Positions 31,269-41,455 of a stretch of DNA of 64,000 bases are shown piece by piece. The position numbers were made by a program, and so were the translations under genes. Positions within the stretch are counted from its first letter, which is position 1. Every line of letters begins with the position of its first letter. Below the pieces are notes generated by a model. It was given only the letters and a program-made list of their open reading frames with translations, searched no databases and was not told the origin of the DNA. Source of the DNA: Coemansia sp. RSA 487 (taxonomy: Eukaryota > Kickxellomycota > Kickxellomycetes > Kickxellales > Kickxellaceae); the NCBI GenBank assembly GCA_027577595.1, contig JANBRJ010000010.1:1-64000 (forward strand). Reading direction: 5' to 3'.

Positions 31269-33192
31269 ATGCCCTCCACCAACGCAGCAACAGCGTCATC
31301 CGACAGCACCTGGGGAACGATCCCCGCAAGCGACGTCTCCCGCCGCACGTTCAACCCCATCCGCGATGTTCTTAGTAGACCGGTGAAGCCACTGTCCACG
31401 CCAAAGAGCACCAAGGACCCAATCAGCCTCTCGATCGGCGACCCCACCGTCTTCGGTAATTTCAAGACCCACCCGGTTGTTGTCGAGTCTGTCGAGAAGG
31501 CTGTCCGGAGCTTCAGCCACAACGGCTATCCGCCATCTGTCGGTAAGTATATTTAAGTTTCTGGCATGAGAGCTCAACTGAATGCCAAGTGCCCATATCG
31601 TGAACATATCCAAACATCGTTCCTCTAATTGGAGAAGTATCGCTTGTTCTTGTTTGCTCCAAAAAATCTATAGGCGCTCCCGCGGCCCGTGAAGCTATTG
31701 CCAAAAAGTATTCGCATCCCGACGCACCGTTAACTGCAGATGTAAGTACTTTGCGATATTATGCCAACTTTTATTATTACGTACCGTTTGAGCTATATGA
31801 TTCATGTTCTCTATTATTCCGCCCAGGTCCTTTTGCACTTCTGTTGCTGTTTTTGCTGTTATGCTGCCGATAATTGGAAAAATGCGAGCGCATACTTTGC
31901 CGCAATTGCACATTCTTGCCTGCAGAGGACGAACTCTCAATCCATGCAAGAAGGACAGATGACCGCAAGGGAAGGACTGTGCGCAGCATTTCTATCCTGC
32001 GATTTTCCCACGGTGGGCATGTATCAGCCAGATTGCTGTAGATAATCACCAGCTGCAATCGGAGAAAAGCACGAGACAGCGTAGAATAGCACAGAAAGTC
32101 TCTTTGCAATATATATAATCCGTTGTTTCCTTTTCCCACGCACGCCGTGACATCATACGCAACCCTGCTTCTGTTCATTTTCCGATTGCGAGTGAACAAA
32201 CGGACACATAATCTAACGACAAAGAATGCGCTTATGTTTTTTTTAAATCTTGTTTTGACAACGACTTGTAGGATGTTGTTTTGACGAGCGGATGTTCGGG
32301 TGCCGTCGAGATGGCCATTGGTGTTTTGTGCAGTGAAGGCCAGAACATTCTGCTTCCGCGTCCCGGGTTCTGCCTGTACAACACCGTTGCAGGCTCGCGC
32401 AACATTGATGCGCGTCTGTATAATCTTCTGGCGGACAAGAACTGGGAAGTCGACATTGCACACATGGAGTCACTCATTGACAAGAACACCGCAGCGATCC
32501 TAATCAACAACCCGTCCAATCCCTGTGGCTCGAACTTTACCAAGGCACATCTGAAGGCCATCCTCGCCGTCTGCGAGAAGCACAAGATTCCGCTCATCTC
32601 GGACGAGATATACGCGGACATGGTATTCGGCGGCCAGGTATTTACACCTACTGCGACTCTAACATCGACTGTTCCCATCTTAACGCTCGGCGGCCTGGCC
32701 AAGCAGTGGCTGGTTCCTGGCTGGCGAATTGGCTGGATTCTCGTGAGCGACCGCAACCATGGGTTCGGCGATGTGCGCAAGGGCCTCTTTTCCCTATCAA
32801 CGCTGATAAACGGGCCGTGCACAATTGTTCAAGCCGCTATTCCCAACATCTTTGACAATATCCCGGACTCGTATCTGCGCGATCTCAACAAGCAGCTTGA
32901 ATCACATGCGCGGATTCTCGAGACCGAAGTTGCTAAAGCTCCTGGTCTTGATGTCATTACCCCGCAAGGCGCAATGTACGTCATGGTCAAGCTTGACCTG
33001 GATGCCTTCAAGGACATCAGTGATGATGCCGACTTTTGCCAAAAGCTAAAGTGGGAGGAGAACGTCGAGATCCTTCCAGGCGAATGCTTCGCTTACCCAG
33101 GCACTGTCCGCTTGGTCATCACTCCACCAAAGGACAAGCTCCATGTTGCTTCAGAACGCATTGCTGCTTTCTGCAAGCGTCATCTCAAGTAA
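31269..33192 (+). CDS. tyrosine aminotransferase-like PLP enzyme
   Basis: Three exons: 31269-31542, 31674-31741 and 32272-33192 (1263 nt, 420 residues). Joins read PPSV-G-APAAREAI and LTAD-DVVLTSGCSGA. The fold-type I aminotransferase features are ISLSIGDPTVFGNF, SGCSGAVEMAI, INNPSNPCGSNF, SDEIYADMVF and the Schiff-base lysine in LGGLAKQWLVPGWRIGW. This last motif and the N-terminal RRTFNPIRDV segment are typical of tyrosine aminotransferase, which starts tyrosine breakdown to 4-hydroxyphenylpyruvate. Intron 2 is 530 nt, long for the window; intron 1 is 131 nt. Substrate preference is by homology. Confidence 0.92.
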
Positions 33193-33425
33193 ATATCTTT
33201 TTTTGGTTCTCAGTTCCAAACTATAAACAAAAAATACGTTTTCCTTGTCAAGCATGGTCGCTTTTTATTTGTCTATCACGCAGTCACACCCCAAAACAGG
33301 CAGTTTATGTTGCTACGAGTATTTGCATTGCACGACGCTCAGCGCATTTCTGGAGAATTCAACAGGATAAAATGGACAACTCCTACTTGCTTTATATATA
33401 ACGTCTAGTCAATATTGTATCAAAA

Positions 33426-34431
33426 ATGCCCGAAACAGTACAGCCAGAGCCAAACAACAAGCGTATATCAACAGCCCAACGAGCTGTACACCAAGAGTTA
33501 CAATGGCTGCTTGGTCAAAGTATTCCCAAAAGTATTAGCCAAGTTGCTACATGTCTCTCGGGCATTTCTTTTCTATCCAGTAAATCCAGCAGTGGCTCCG
33601 GAACAGCAAAGCACGCATCCACACAGGTCGATCTTGTCTCCACAGTAGACGATTATAAAGACAATACAGACACAAATAACGAAAGCGAAGCAGTTAAAGG
33701 GACAGCTACTATAACAGGAACCATTGTCACGCAGCTGTCACTGAAGCTAGCCATCAGTAGCCATCTCAACCAAGGAAAGCCAATGACTATCTATCTGAAA
33801 AAGAACGAATCGCTACCATTGCGCCAGGCACAGGATGCGCAGAGCTACCTGAAGTCTGCCTATGGCAGGTCGCAGAGTCCGCCAACATTTGGATCTAGCA
33901 TCGAGGCGCTGCGCTACGTTGAAGACATATTGAGCAACTTGCAATATGTAAAGCACATTGTTTTCGTAGGCGGACAACAAAACCTAATGCCGTTGCAGTC
34001 CGAAAACACCGAGGTGAGTAACTCCTGCTTGCTGGGAATATTAAATAAAACATGCAATCCTCGTTGCGTCCTTCTCTAAGCATTACTGATTTGGTTTATT
34101 GGTTTTCCCAGCCATGTTGTAGAAATTTGCACCAGCACTTCCCGAGAATCTTGTGGTTGAATGCAGCCTCAAGAAAGACATATTCATCACACACGCATAT
34201 TGGCTAAAGTTCAGACACAGCTTTAAGAGCACAGGGATCCTGGATGCGTTTAAAAAGGATCAGAGCACCGGCCATATGCTTATTCACAACGGTCGACCGG
34301 CTGAAGTCAAGCGGGAGCTGGTTTTCCAGGCACACGTTCCTAGCATGCAAAAGAGCATTGATCTTATCGACAGTGCCATTTGCACATGCATCGATGTGCT
34401 CGGACAACTACACGCTTTTGACAGCATGTAG
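33426..34431 (+). CDS. RAV2: ROGDI/RAV2-like V-ATPase assembly (RAVE) subunit
   Basis: Two exons: 33426-34013 and 34123-34431 (298 residues), intron GTGAGT...TAG of 109 nt, phase 0. Similarity to human ROGDI is seen in the start (ELQWLLGQSIPKSISQV), the mid region with LRQAQDAQSYLKSAY and ALRYVEDILSNL, and especially FAPALPENLVVECSLKK just after the splice, matching MFAPALP in ROGDI. Rav2 is part of RAVE, which reassembles V1 with Vo on vacuoles and endosomes. No other RAVE subunit lies in the window. Assignment rests on motif order by eye. Confidence 0.8.
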
Positions 34432-34529
34432 AACCGTGCCAGATGTGCGATTTCAGTGGATTGGTTTTATTAACATTCGGCATAAATAAAGTAATTAGCT
34501 CAGAAAAGGAATAGCGCATCTTTCTAAAG

Positions 34530-35513
34530 TTACTGGAAAATATCCTCCATGTCCTCGTTGTCCATATCAGAGTTGCTGTCGACTCCAATTGCCTCGTTTC
34601 CGGTGTTGCTCTGCACATCAAACAGAGAGTCGGCATCAGCATCAATAGATACAGGTGCAGCAGCATGTCCAGTGTCGGTGGTCGGTGCTGGAGAATCGCT
34701 AATATCCATCACCTCGCTACCTGTAACATTTGCTGCTGGTGTGCCAGTAGTCTTGTGCTCGCTCTGCACCGACATTGGTGTATTTACATCCATGCCGGTA
34801 GGACTTTTATCTTTTGTGCTTGCTGGTTCTTGAGATTCAATATCAACAACATCATCGTAATCGTCGCCATCAACAACCATTATGCCTGGCGTTTCAGCTT
34901 CTTGCGAGGTAGTCACTTTTGCATCGCTTGTGCCCGTTGCGGAACCATCTGAAGCGGGATCTGCCATAGAAGGCTTTTGTACAGCCGATGGGCTGGAGTC
35001 AGTGCCTTTTGTACGTAACAGCTCGTTACCACTATTAGGTGCTGACTCTATGTTTTTCTCATTATTCCCCATATCAACATCTGTTTGCATAGGCGGTTGC
35101 ACAGGGTCTTCTATATCCTCAACCGACCCCCCGCCGATGACCTTGAGCAAACCAGCATATTGCCTTTTGTACTGTGTCAGCCGTATTTTCAGTTTGAAGA
35201 CAGCTTCAGGTAATGCCAGGTCAATATCCTCGCCAACCAGGCATTTTACTCGTGCTGCTTCAAGCTCCTCGTGCGCTCGTGTGCGGATATCGTTCAGCCG
35301 TATTAGAAATTCATCAAATACAGACTCGAGGTGCTTCCATTCGCGCTGGAATGCTATTGTTTCTTCCTTCTTTGGCTTGATATTAGCTGTGCTCAACCCC
35401 TCGCGCGGCTCTGGAAGCGACTGCAGAATGTCGCCTGAGTATACGATGATTCGAGAGTAACTCTGCAGCAACTCCTCGGCGTACTTTAACAGCGGTTCGA
35501 GCTGTACTTCCAT
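34530..35513 (-). CDS. unrecognised protein: helical N-terminus, long acidic tail
   Basis: 327 residues from ATG 35513. Residues 1-130 look helical and possibly coiled (VQLEPLLKYAEELLQSYSRI; EWKHLESVFDEFLIRLNDI; KLKIRLTQYKRQYAGLLK). The rest is low-complexity and acidic (DGDDYDDVVDIESQEP), ending in DNEDMEDIFQ. The design recalls small Mediator subunits such as the Med2/Med29 group, but I see no decisive motif and do not assign it. Codon bias and an intact long frame support a real gene. Confidence 0.65.
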   Translation of the reverse strand: MEVQLEPLLKYAEELLQSYSRIIVYSGDILQSLPEPREGLSTANIKPKKEETIAFQREWKHLESVFDEFLIRLNDIRTRAHEELEAARVKCLVGEDIDLALPEAVFKLKIRLTQYKRQYAGLLKVIGGGSVEDIEDPVQPPMQTDVDMGNNEKNIESAPNSGNELLRTKGTDSSPSAVQKPSMADPASDGSATGTSDAKVTTSQEAETPGIMVVDGDDYDDVVDIESQEPASTKDKSPTGMDVNTPMSVQSEHKTTGTPAANVTGSEVMDISDSPAPTTDTGHAAAPVSIDADADSLFDVQSNTGNEAIGVDSNSDMDNEDMEDIFQ

Positions 35514-35694
35514 TTGGAAAATTCAATTCTACGCTTCTAGTTTCTTTTTAAATAATAATAATAATAACAGATAAATGGGGCTGAATTAAAGTATAAAATT
35601 GAAAATAAAATAAAACAAAATAAAACAAGGTTTGCAAGCTGTTTTGAAATTGCATCGCATTTTTTTATTTTGGGTTTTTTTTTTAAAAAAACCT

Positions 35695-38238
35695 TCACTC
35701 ATAGTCACTGTCGAAATCATCGCCCATACCGTCATCATCAGAGCCCATTTCTATCTTGCGACGCTTCGACTGTGCACCAGCGCCTTCTCCACCGTCCTTT
35801 GCAAACTGCCGACCGACCTTTTCACGGATGGCTTGGAGGCTGTTGTCTTCCTCGGCCCAGTCTATGACGAGATGGCGGCCGTAGAGATGCGTGTCCTTCA
35901 TAGTGTCCAGTACATGCTGGGCTTCCTGAGGCGTAAGGAACTCGACAAAGGCAAAGCCTCGGTGACCGCCTGTGAATTTCTTGGGCAGGCGGACCGATTT
36001 TGTCTGACCAAACGCCGAAACAAGATCCCGGATATCCTTACGCGTTGCCTCGAACGGAATGTTCTTGACCACAAGCTTGGTGCTCTTTGGCTTCTTGCCA
36101 TCAGCGCCAGCAGAACCAGATGCAGCGTCAGCGCTTGTCTCTACCTTTGCCAGGCGGTCTGAGAGCTTGATATCCAGCTCATGGTCGTCGACTTCCACGC
36201 CCTGGAACGACTTTAATGCCTGCTGAGCAGCATCGGGCGTGCTGTATTCGACAAACCCAAATCCCATCGACAGCCACTTTCCAGGCCGCTTGGGGTCCTT
36301 TTTGCGGCGAATCACTACACTTTTAAGCCCACTGATGCCGCTAAAGAGCTGGCGAAGGGTATCTTCTGTGGTGCTAAAATCAAGGTTCTTTACAAACAGC
36401 ACGCATCCGGCCATATCGGTGGTGGATCCACTGGCCGCTGTTGCATTGGTCTCTGCAGTCGGGTCGTGAGAGGCCTCAAAGATCTTGTCCAACTGTGAGC
36501 TACCATCCTTACCAGAGCTGCTCTCCTTGATGTGTTTGGATGGATCAAAGGGTGCGTCAAAGATGTCTTTTGGTGCGCGTTCGAGATAGATAGGCGCATC
36601 CTTCAAGCGCTTGTATGCGAGGTTTCTGAACGCAGTGCGCGCTTCACTAGGCTCAAAGAACTCGACAATGGCGATTGTGCGCGAGGAAGGCATTAGCACG
36701 CGTCCAAGTTCGCCAAATTTGCCGAAAAGACTACGGAGCTCGTCTTCATCGACACTGTAAGGGATATTCTTGACGAGGATAACAGTGTCGCTGCGCTCCT
36801 GGTGGCCAAAGTTTTCCATCAGAATGCCATGCCCCTCAAAGTACTGCTTTGTGTCGTTGATGATGTGTGTTTCGGCAAGGGCAAGCCGGACGGCTGGGTT
36901 GCCACTTGAGTCGGCTGAAAGCAGATCCGCCTTGTTAATGTTCAGGCGCTCCGAAATCGAGTCTGCCACGGCATCCGCGCTCATGTAAAGCGAATTCCAG
37001 TTAAAGTCGCTGCCCGCAAGCGCCTTCCTCTTGGCATCGCGCTCCTTTTTGACGTTAGACTTAAAGCCGCCGATTCCATCCTCGCTCTCGCGGGCCTGCG
37101 GCTTTTCTTTGCCTGGAAGCACATGCATGATACGACCATGGAACACTTTGTGATCCATGGCCTTGTATGCGTTGACTGCGTGCTCGGGAAGAAGATAAAG
37201 AATGTATGCGAAGCCCTTTGGACGCTTGGTATCCTTGGAGATGGGCATGTGGACCTCAGAGAGCGGGCCAAACTTTTCAAACGCAGCGCGCAGATCCTCC
37301 TCTGTAGCCAAGTACGGGAGGTTGCGCACAAACAGTCGGCCAGTGTCTTGGATCTGCGAAATTGCTGTAGCAACAGCAGCCACTGGATCGGGCCTTTCTT
37401 GAGCCGGAGTTGCAACACTGTCCTTATTAGTCTCGGCATTCTCTGCATCACCGTCGGAGCCACTCTTTTCGTTGTTCTCGTTCTCTTCATCAATGGTCTC
37501 GTCCTCTGTCTTGGAGGTCATATGCATGCGCAGCCATTCCATGTCAGAAACAGCTGTAGCGTCTTTATTTTCGTTTTCATCACCAGGTTCAGCATCATGA
37601 TTTTCAGTGGCCGTCTCGTCGTCGCTCTGGCTTAGTTCATTCGCCTTGTCATCAACGTTATCCTCAATCTGCTTACGCCGCGCAGCCACTGCGCTTCGTA
37701 CTGCGGCAAGCTCGTCCGTGTGCCAATTCGAGTAATCATCGTTTGTCCAGGCCTTATTACTGGCGCGCGGTGCCATCACTTGCAAGAACTCTTTAAACCG
37801 TGGATCGTCTTGCTTGTTGGCCATCAGCTGCTCGTACAGAGAACGGATCGCATTTTGGCTCTTTTGTTTGCTCTTGTCCTTGCTCTCCTCATCCTCCTTG
37901 CTCTTGTCCTTTCCCTGCTGAATGTTATTCGCTTTGTTATAAAGCGATGTGCCCTTCGTATAAACCGACCATGCGCGCGGGAGCGTCGCATCACCAAATG
38001 GCTTTGCTATTTCTACCGCTACTTTGGAAGTGTCGATGAACGAGTTGTTGAAGTACTCTTGTGCTATTTTGGCCTCATCTTCCGACTGGTAGCCAATGTA
38101 TCCAAACCGTCGAAACTTTCCAGCGCTGTTATATATAAGCTTGACATCGGTTACCTCGCCCTTGGCGCCAAAGTGGCTGCGAAACCGGTCTTCGGTAATG
38201 TGCTTCGGAAGGTTTTTGACAATAATACGAGACGACAT
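35695..38238 (-). CDS. MRD1: MRD1/RBM19 multi-RRM rRNA-processing factor
   Basis: 847 residues with several RNA-recognition motifs. RRM1 lies at the N-terminus (RIIVKNLPKHITEDRFRSHF), then GRLFVRNLPYLATEEDLR, a degenerate one around VILVKNIPYSVDEDELRSLF, then CVLFVKNLDFSTTEDTLRQL and KLVVKNIPFEATRKDIRDLV near the C-terminus. Acidic linkers (EDETIDEENENNEKSGSD) lie between RRM1 and RRM2. Yeast Mrd1 (887 residues) binds pre-rRNA and U3 snoRNA in the small-subunit processome in the nucleolus. Length, RRM number and order agree. Single exon. The start codon lies about 240 nt below the NOP4 3' end, both on the minus strand. Confidence 0.95.
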   Translation of the reverse strand: MSSRIIVKNLPKHITEDRFRSHFGAKGEVTDVKLIYNSAGKFRRFGYIGYQSEDEAKIAQEYFNNSFIDTSKVAVEIAKPFGDATLPRAWSVYTKGTSLYNKANNIQQGKDKSKEDEESKDKSKQKSQNAIRSLYEQLMANKQDDPRFKEFLQVMAPRASNKAWTNDDYSNWHTDELAAVRSAVAARRKQIEDNVDDKANELSQSDDETATENHDAEPGDENENKDATAVSDMEWLRMHMTSKTEDETIDEENENNEKSGSDGDAENAETNKDSVATPAQERPDPVAAVATAISQIQDTGRLFVRNLPYLATEEDLRAAFEKFGPLSEVHMPISKDTKRPKGFAYILYLLPEHAVNAYKAMDHKVFHGRIMHVLPGKEKPQARESEDGIGGFKSNVKKERDAKRKALAGSDFNWNSLYMSADAVADSISERLNINKADLLSADSSGNPAVRLALAETHIINDTKQYFEGHGILMENFGHQERSDTVILVKNIPYSVDEDELRSLFGKFGELGRVLMPSSRTIAIVEFFEPSEARTAFRNLAYKRLKDAPIYLERAPKDIFDAPFDPSKHIKESSSGKDGSSQLDKIFEASHDPTAETNATAASGSTTDMAGCVLFVKNLDFSTTEDTLRQLFSGISGLKSVVIRRKKDPKRPGKWLSMGFGFVEYSTPDAAQQALKSFQGVEVDDHELDIKLSDRLAKVETSADAASGSAGADGKKPKSTKLVVKNIPFEATRKDIRDLVSAFGQTKSVRLPKKFTGGHRGFAFVEFLTPQEAQHVLDTMKDTHLYGRHLVIDWAEEDNSLQAIREKVGRQFAKDGGEGAGAQSKRRKIEMGSDDDGMGDDFDSDYE

Positions 38239-38519
38239 TTTCTCTCGATGGTTTTGGCCAAGTCTAGCTGTATATATATATATATATACGTATAAAAGGA
38301 ATTAAGCAGAGAAGCACAGAAGAGAGGATAGGAGCTCAGGTAAAGCACCCGAAAAAAATATTTTAAAGTGCTTTAAGATTTTCGATCTTGAGCCTAATCA
38401 CAAAAAATGCTGCTTGATTGATCAACACTGCAAAATGCCAGTTTTACAGTAGGTCCGAGTTTGGTCAACATCGCTTTTGAAAATATTTGAAAGATTCAGT
38501 AAACTATGTTTAAACTATC

Positions 38520-41102
38520 TTACTTCTTGCCTTTGCCTGTCCGACCACCACCACCACCGGCCTTGCCTTTGCCAAAGGGTTTCGACGAGCCAAACCCTGC
38601 TGACTTTTGCTGACCAGGCCGGCTCTTCTTCGCCGGCTTTCCATTCTGGAAGTCTCCCCCGCGCTTGCGTTTGTTGCCGCCAGCTGATGCTTCGCTTGAA
38701 TCGCGGTTCCTTTCTTCTCTGCTGGCGTTTTTCCTCTCCTTCAGCGTAAACCGTAGATCGCGTTTCTTGATAATTTGCGCGTTCTCAATAGCAAACATAA
38801 CACGCAGCGATCTCCGCGAGATTTGGTGCGCCGATTTGTTGTTCGCGTTGCCCTCTTGCTCCTCATCGCCTATCAGCTTCTTGGAGAACGACTGCTTGCT
38901 ATTGCGGAAATTGAGGTAGCGCAAGCAAGCAAGCGCATGCGCGTGTGTACTGAATTCGATAAACCCGTATCCCATGCTCCGCGCCTTTCCGGAGCTACCA
39001 TCAACACGCTCTTTCGAGCGAACAATCTTGACCTGGGCTATGCGAGACATCTTATCCCATCCTTCCTCCATTTCATCCTTGGACAGCGGCTGACGCGCTT
39101 TATCCTTAACTTCCTGCTTAAACCTGCCGATTGCTGCCACGGCTGCTTTGCGCAGATCAGGCTCGTCAACGGAGCGGGGAATGTTGTGAACAGTGAGACG
39201 CGTCTTTGATATGTATAGGTTAGGATTCTTTAGGATCTGGTTCTTACGAACTGAATACTCCTTGATGTGATGCTCGAGATCGGCAGGTGCCATCATTGCT
39301 GCTGCAGGCGTGTCGGGGAAGATGACGCCTTCCTTAAGCAGGTATGCGTTGCGTTTATCTTTGCCCTTACGGGCCTTTATGCCTTCAGTGGCAAGGTCGT
39401 GTGCCTTTTCGCGATCTACTGCTTTTGTGACCGAAAGCATACGACCATCCAGCACAAATTGCGACGTGGAATCCATACCCGTTGACGCTTCTTGCAAAAG
39501 AACAGACTTGTTGCGTTGGTCAGAAAGCTTCGCAGAGGGCACGTTGGTGAGTTTTTCAGATAGCTCCTGGGCCTTCTTTGCTTCATCGAGGCACTTTGCA
39601 GCATCTGCGGCGTTCCAGAAGCACACAAATGCAGTGCCGCGCGATCTGCCTGTTTCATGGTCATAGACAATGCGGCAATACCTGAGCTTGCCAAACGATT
39701 TGAACAAATCAAACATACCGTCTTCGTCGGATTCAAACGAGAGATTGCGAATAAACAGTGTACATCCTCCCTGCAGCGCCTCATCAACAATATCGTCGTC
39801 CTTGCCATCGTTGCTTTCGTTATCTTCAAAGTCATCGCTATTTTCCATATCCACATCCTCGTCCTCATTATCAGAATTGTCATCTTCGTCGTCGTCATTG
39901 TCAGACTTCATAGTTACGTCGGCATCAGAGTCATTCTCAAACTCGGGCTTTTCAATCTCGCCGGTTTCCTCAAGCTCAATGAACCTGTCCTTTGCGATAG
40001 CAAATGCGACCGCGATTTTGCGGCCATACATCTCATGATTGTTCCACTTTTCTACCGCACGCTCAGCGCTCGTGTAGTCGCCCATCTGGACAAACGCAAA
40101 CCCGCGAAGGGGACCGCCAGTGAACTTGCGTGGTAGCTTTACTTCAAGCACTGTACCGCATTCGGAGAAAAGGTGCTCAAGGTCGTTCTCGCGTAGCTTA
40201 AATGGCAAATTGCGAACGATCAGGCGGGCATTCTTGTCAAGGTATTCGGGCTTGATCTTGGCAGATATCTTTTCGCCCTTGTATATATGGCTGTTCAGCG
40301 CTTTGGCCGCCCTCTGTGCCATACCATGGGTCTCGTATGTGATAAATGCAGTGCCGCCCATACCATCCTTTAGCTGCTCCTCCGTTGCGCCGTCAAATGG
40401 TGCTGGGTATACTACCGAGCGCGGGACACCCGATTTTTTTACTTTTTTGATAAGCTGGTGCTTAGTGGTACCCTTTGCTATACCACTGACAATAATAGTA
40501 CGCGACTCGAGCTTCTTTCCGGCAATGCGCTGCCGCTTCTGATCCTTTACTTTGGCGCTTGCATTGAGTGCAGGGCGCATCCGGACTGCATCAGAACTAC
40601 CCTGCGGACGCTCTTGTTCCTGTGCACTCTTCTTCATCGCAAAGTCAAGCATCAGCTTCCTCTCATCACGGAATTTTACTTCGGCAAGCTCTTGGACGGC
40701 CCGAGTAGCATCCTCGGCAAGCACAAACTGGACAAACCCAAACCCGCGATTCTTGGGTGCCGCCGGCTTTTCCACAGCAGCAGCATCATCCTTCTCGGGT
40801 TTATCGGAATCGGCTACATCATCGCCATCCTTATTTTTCTCTGGCGCTGGCACTGCGGTGTTCTTGTCAGTAACAACAAAGCACGATCGAACAGGACCGA
40901 TGTTGCTAAAGAACTCCTCGAGCTCTTCGCCGGTTGCATCCTTGGGGACTCCACGCACAAAAAGTGTCGACTTTGCGTACTTTTCCTTGGGCTGATCTGT
41001 GGAAACAGAGGCTTTGGGCTTCTTGTGCTTCGCTAGCGTCTCCTGCGCAAGTGTTTCTTCTTCTTGATCCAGCTGGTCAAACAGGTTGTCTAGCTCTACC
41101 AT
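38520..41102 (-). CDS. NOP4: NOP4/RBM28 multi-RRM 60S biogenesis factor
   Basis: From ATG 41102 about 860 residues (the frame upstream to 41123 starts with a non-ATG codon). RRMs are seen at STLFVRGVPKDATGEELEEF, at RTIIVSGIAKGTTKHQLIKK, at ARLIVRNLPFKLRENDLEHL, at CTLFIRNLSFESDEDGMFDL and at RLTVHNIPRSVDEPDLR. A strongly acidic block (DDDEDDNSDNEDEDVDMEN) precedes the fourth, and a basic Gly-rich tail (GKAGGGGGRTGKGKK) ends it. This matches Nop4p, needed for 27S pre-rRNA processing in the nucleolus. A CAG acceptor-like site just before the start suggests a 5' leader intron or an upstream exon. It is adjacent to MRD1. Confidence 0.93.
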   Translation of the reverse strand: MVELDNLFDQLDQEEETLAQETLAKHKKPKASVSTDQPKEKYAKSTLFVRGVPKDATGEELEEFFSNIGPVRSCFVVTDKNTAVPAPEKNKDGDDVADSDKPEKDDAAAVEKPAAPKNRGFGFVQFVLAEDATRAVQELAEVKFRDERKLMLDFAMKKSAQEQERPQGSSDAVRMRPALNASAKVKDQKRQRIAGKKLESRTIIVSGIAKGTTKHQLIKKVKKSGVPRSVVYPAPFDGATEEQLKDGMGGTAFITYETHGMAQRAAKALNSHIYKGEKISAKIKPEYLDKNARLIVRNLPFKLRENDLEHLFSECGTVLEVKLPRKFTGGPLRGFAFVQMGDYTSAERAVEKWNNHEMYGRKIAVAFAIAKDRFIELEETGEIEKPEFENDSDADVTMKSDNDDDEDDNSDNEDEDVDMENSDDFEDNESNDGKDDDIVDEALQGGCTLFIRNLSFESDEDGMFDLFKSFGKLRYCRIVYDHETGRSRGTAFVCFWNAADAAKCLDEAKKAQELSEKLTNVPSAKLSDQRNKSVLLQEASTGMDSTSQFVLDGRMLSVTKAVDREKAHDLATEGIKARKGKDKRNAYLLKEGVIFPDTPAAAMMAPADLEHHIKEYSVRKNQILKNPNLYISKTRLTVHNIPRSVDEPDLRKAAVAAIGRFKQEVKDKARQPLSKDEMEEGWDKMSRIAQVKIVRSKERVDGSSGKARSMGYGFIEFSTHAHALACLRYLNFRNSKQSFSKKLIGDEEQEGNANNKSAHQISRRSLRVMFAIENAQIIKKRDLRFTLKERKNASREERNRDSSEASAGGNKRKRGGDFQNGKPAKKSRPGQQKSAGFGSSKPFGKGKAGGGGGRTGKGKK

Positions 41103-41455
41103 CCTCTTTCTATGTTTCTGCAAAGGATAAAAAATATATGTTTTAGAACTGGTAAAAGGAGCAGCGAGAATATTAAAATAAAGTAGAAAAAGGAGCAGCG
41201 GACAGTTGAGGTCACAACAAATATATACAAAAGTTTATTTTTTTTCACTTTTTTGATTGCAAATTTTCAGCATTAAATGTTGATGGGGTTGATCGATTAG
41301 CAGCCGATCAAGCTTGGTTGAGATTGCTTATGTTTCTCTATCACATCATTTCTAAGGATAGAGACCAGTCAAAGTAATGGCAACAAGATGTGGTTAACTT
41401 CCTCTTTCCTTCAGCATCGTCTTTTATTTTGACTGAGAGAATCGAATCCGTTACA

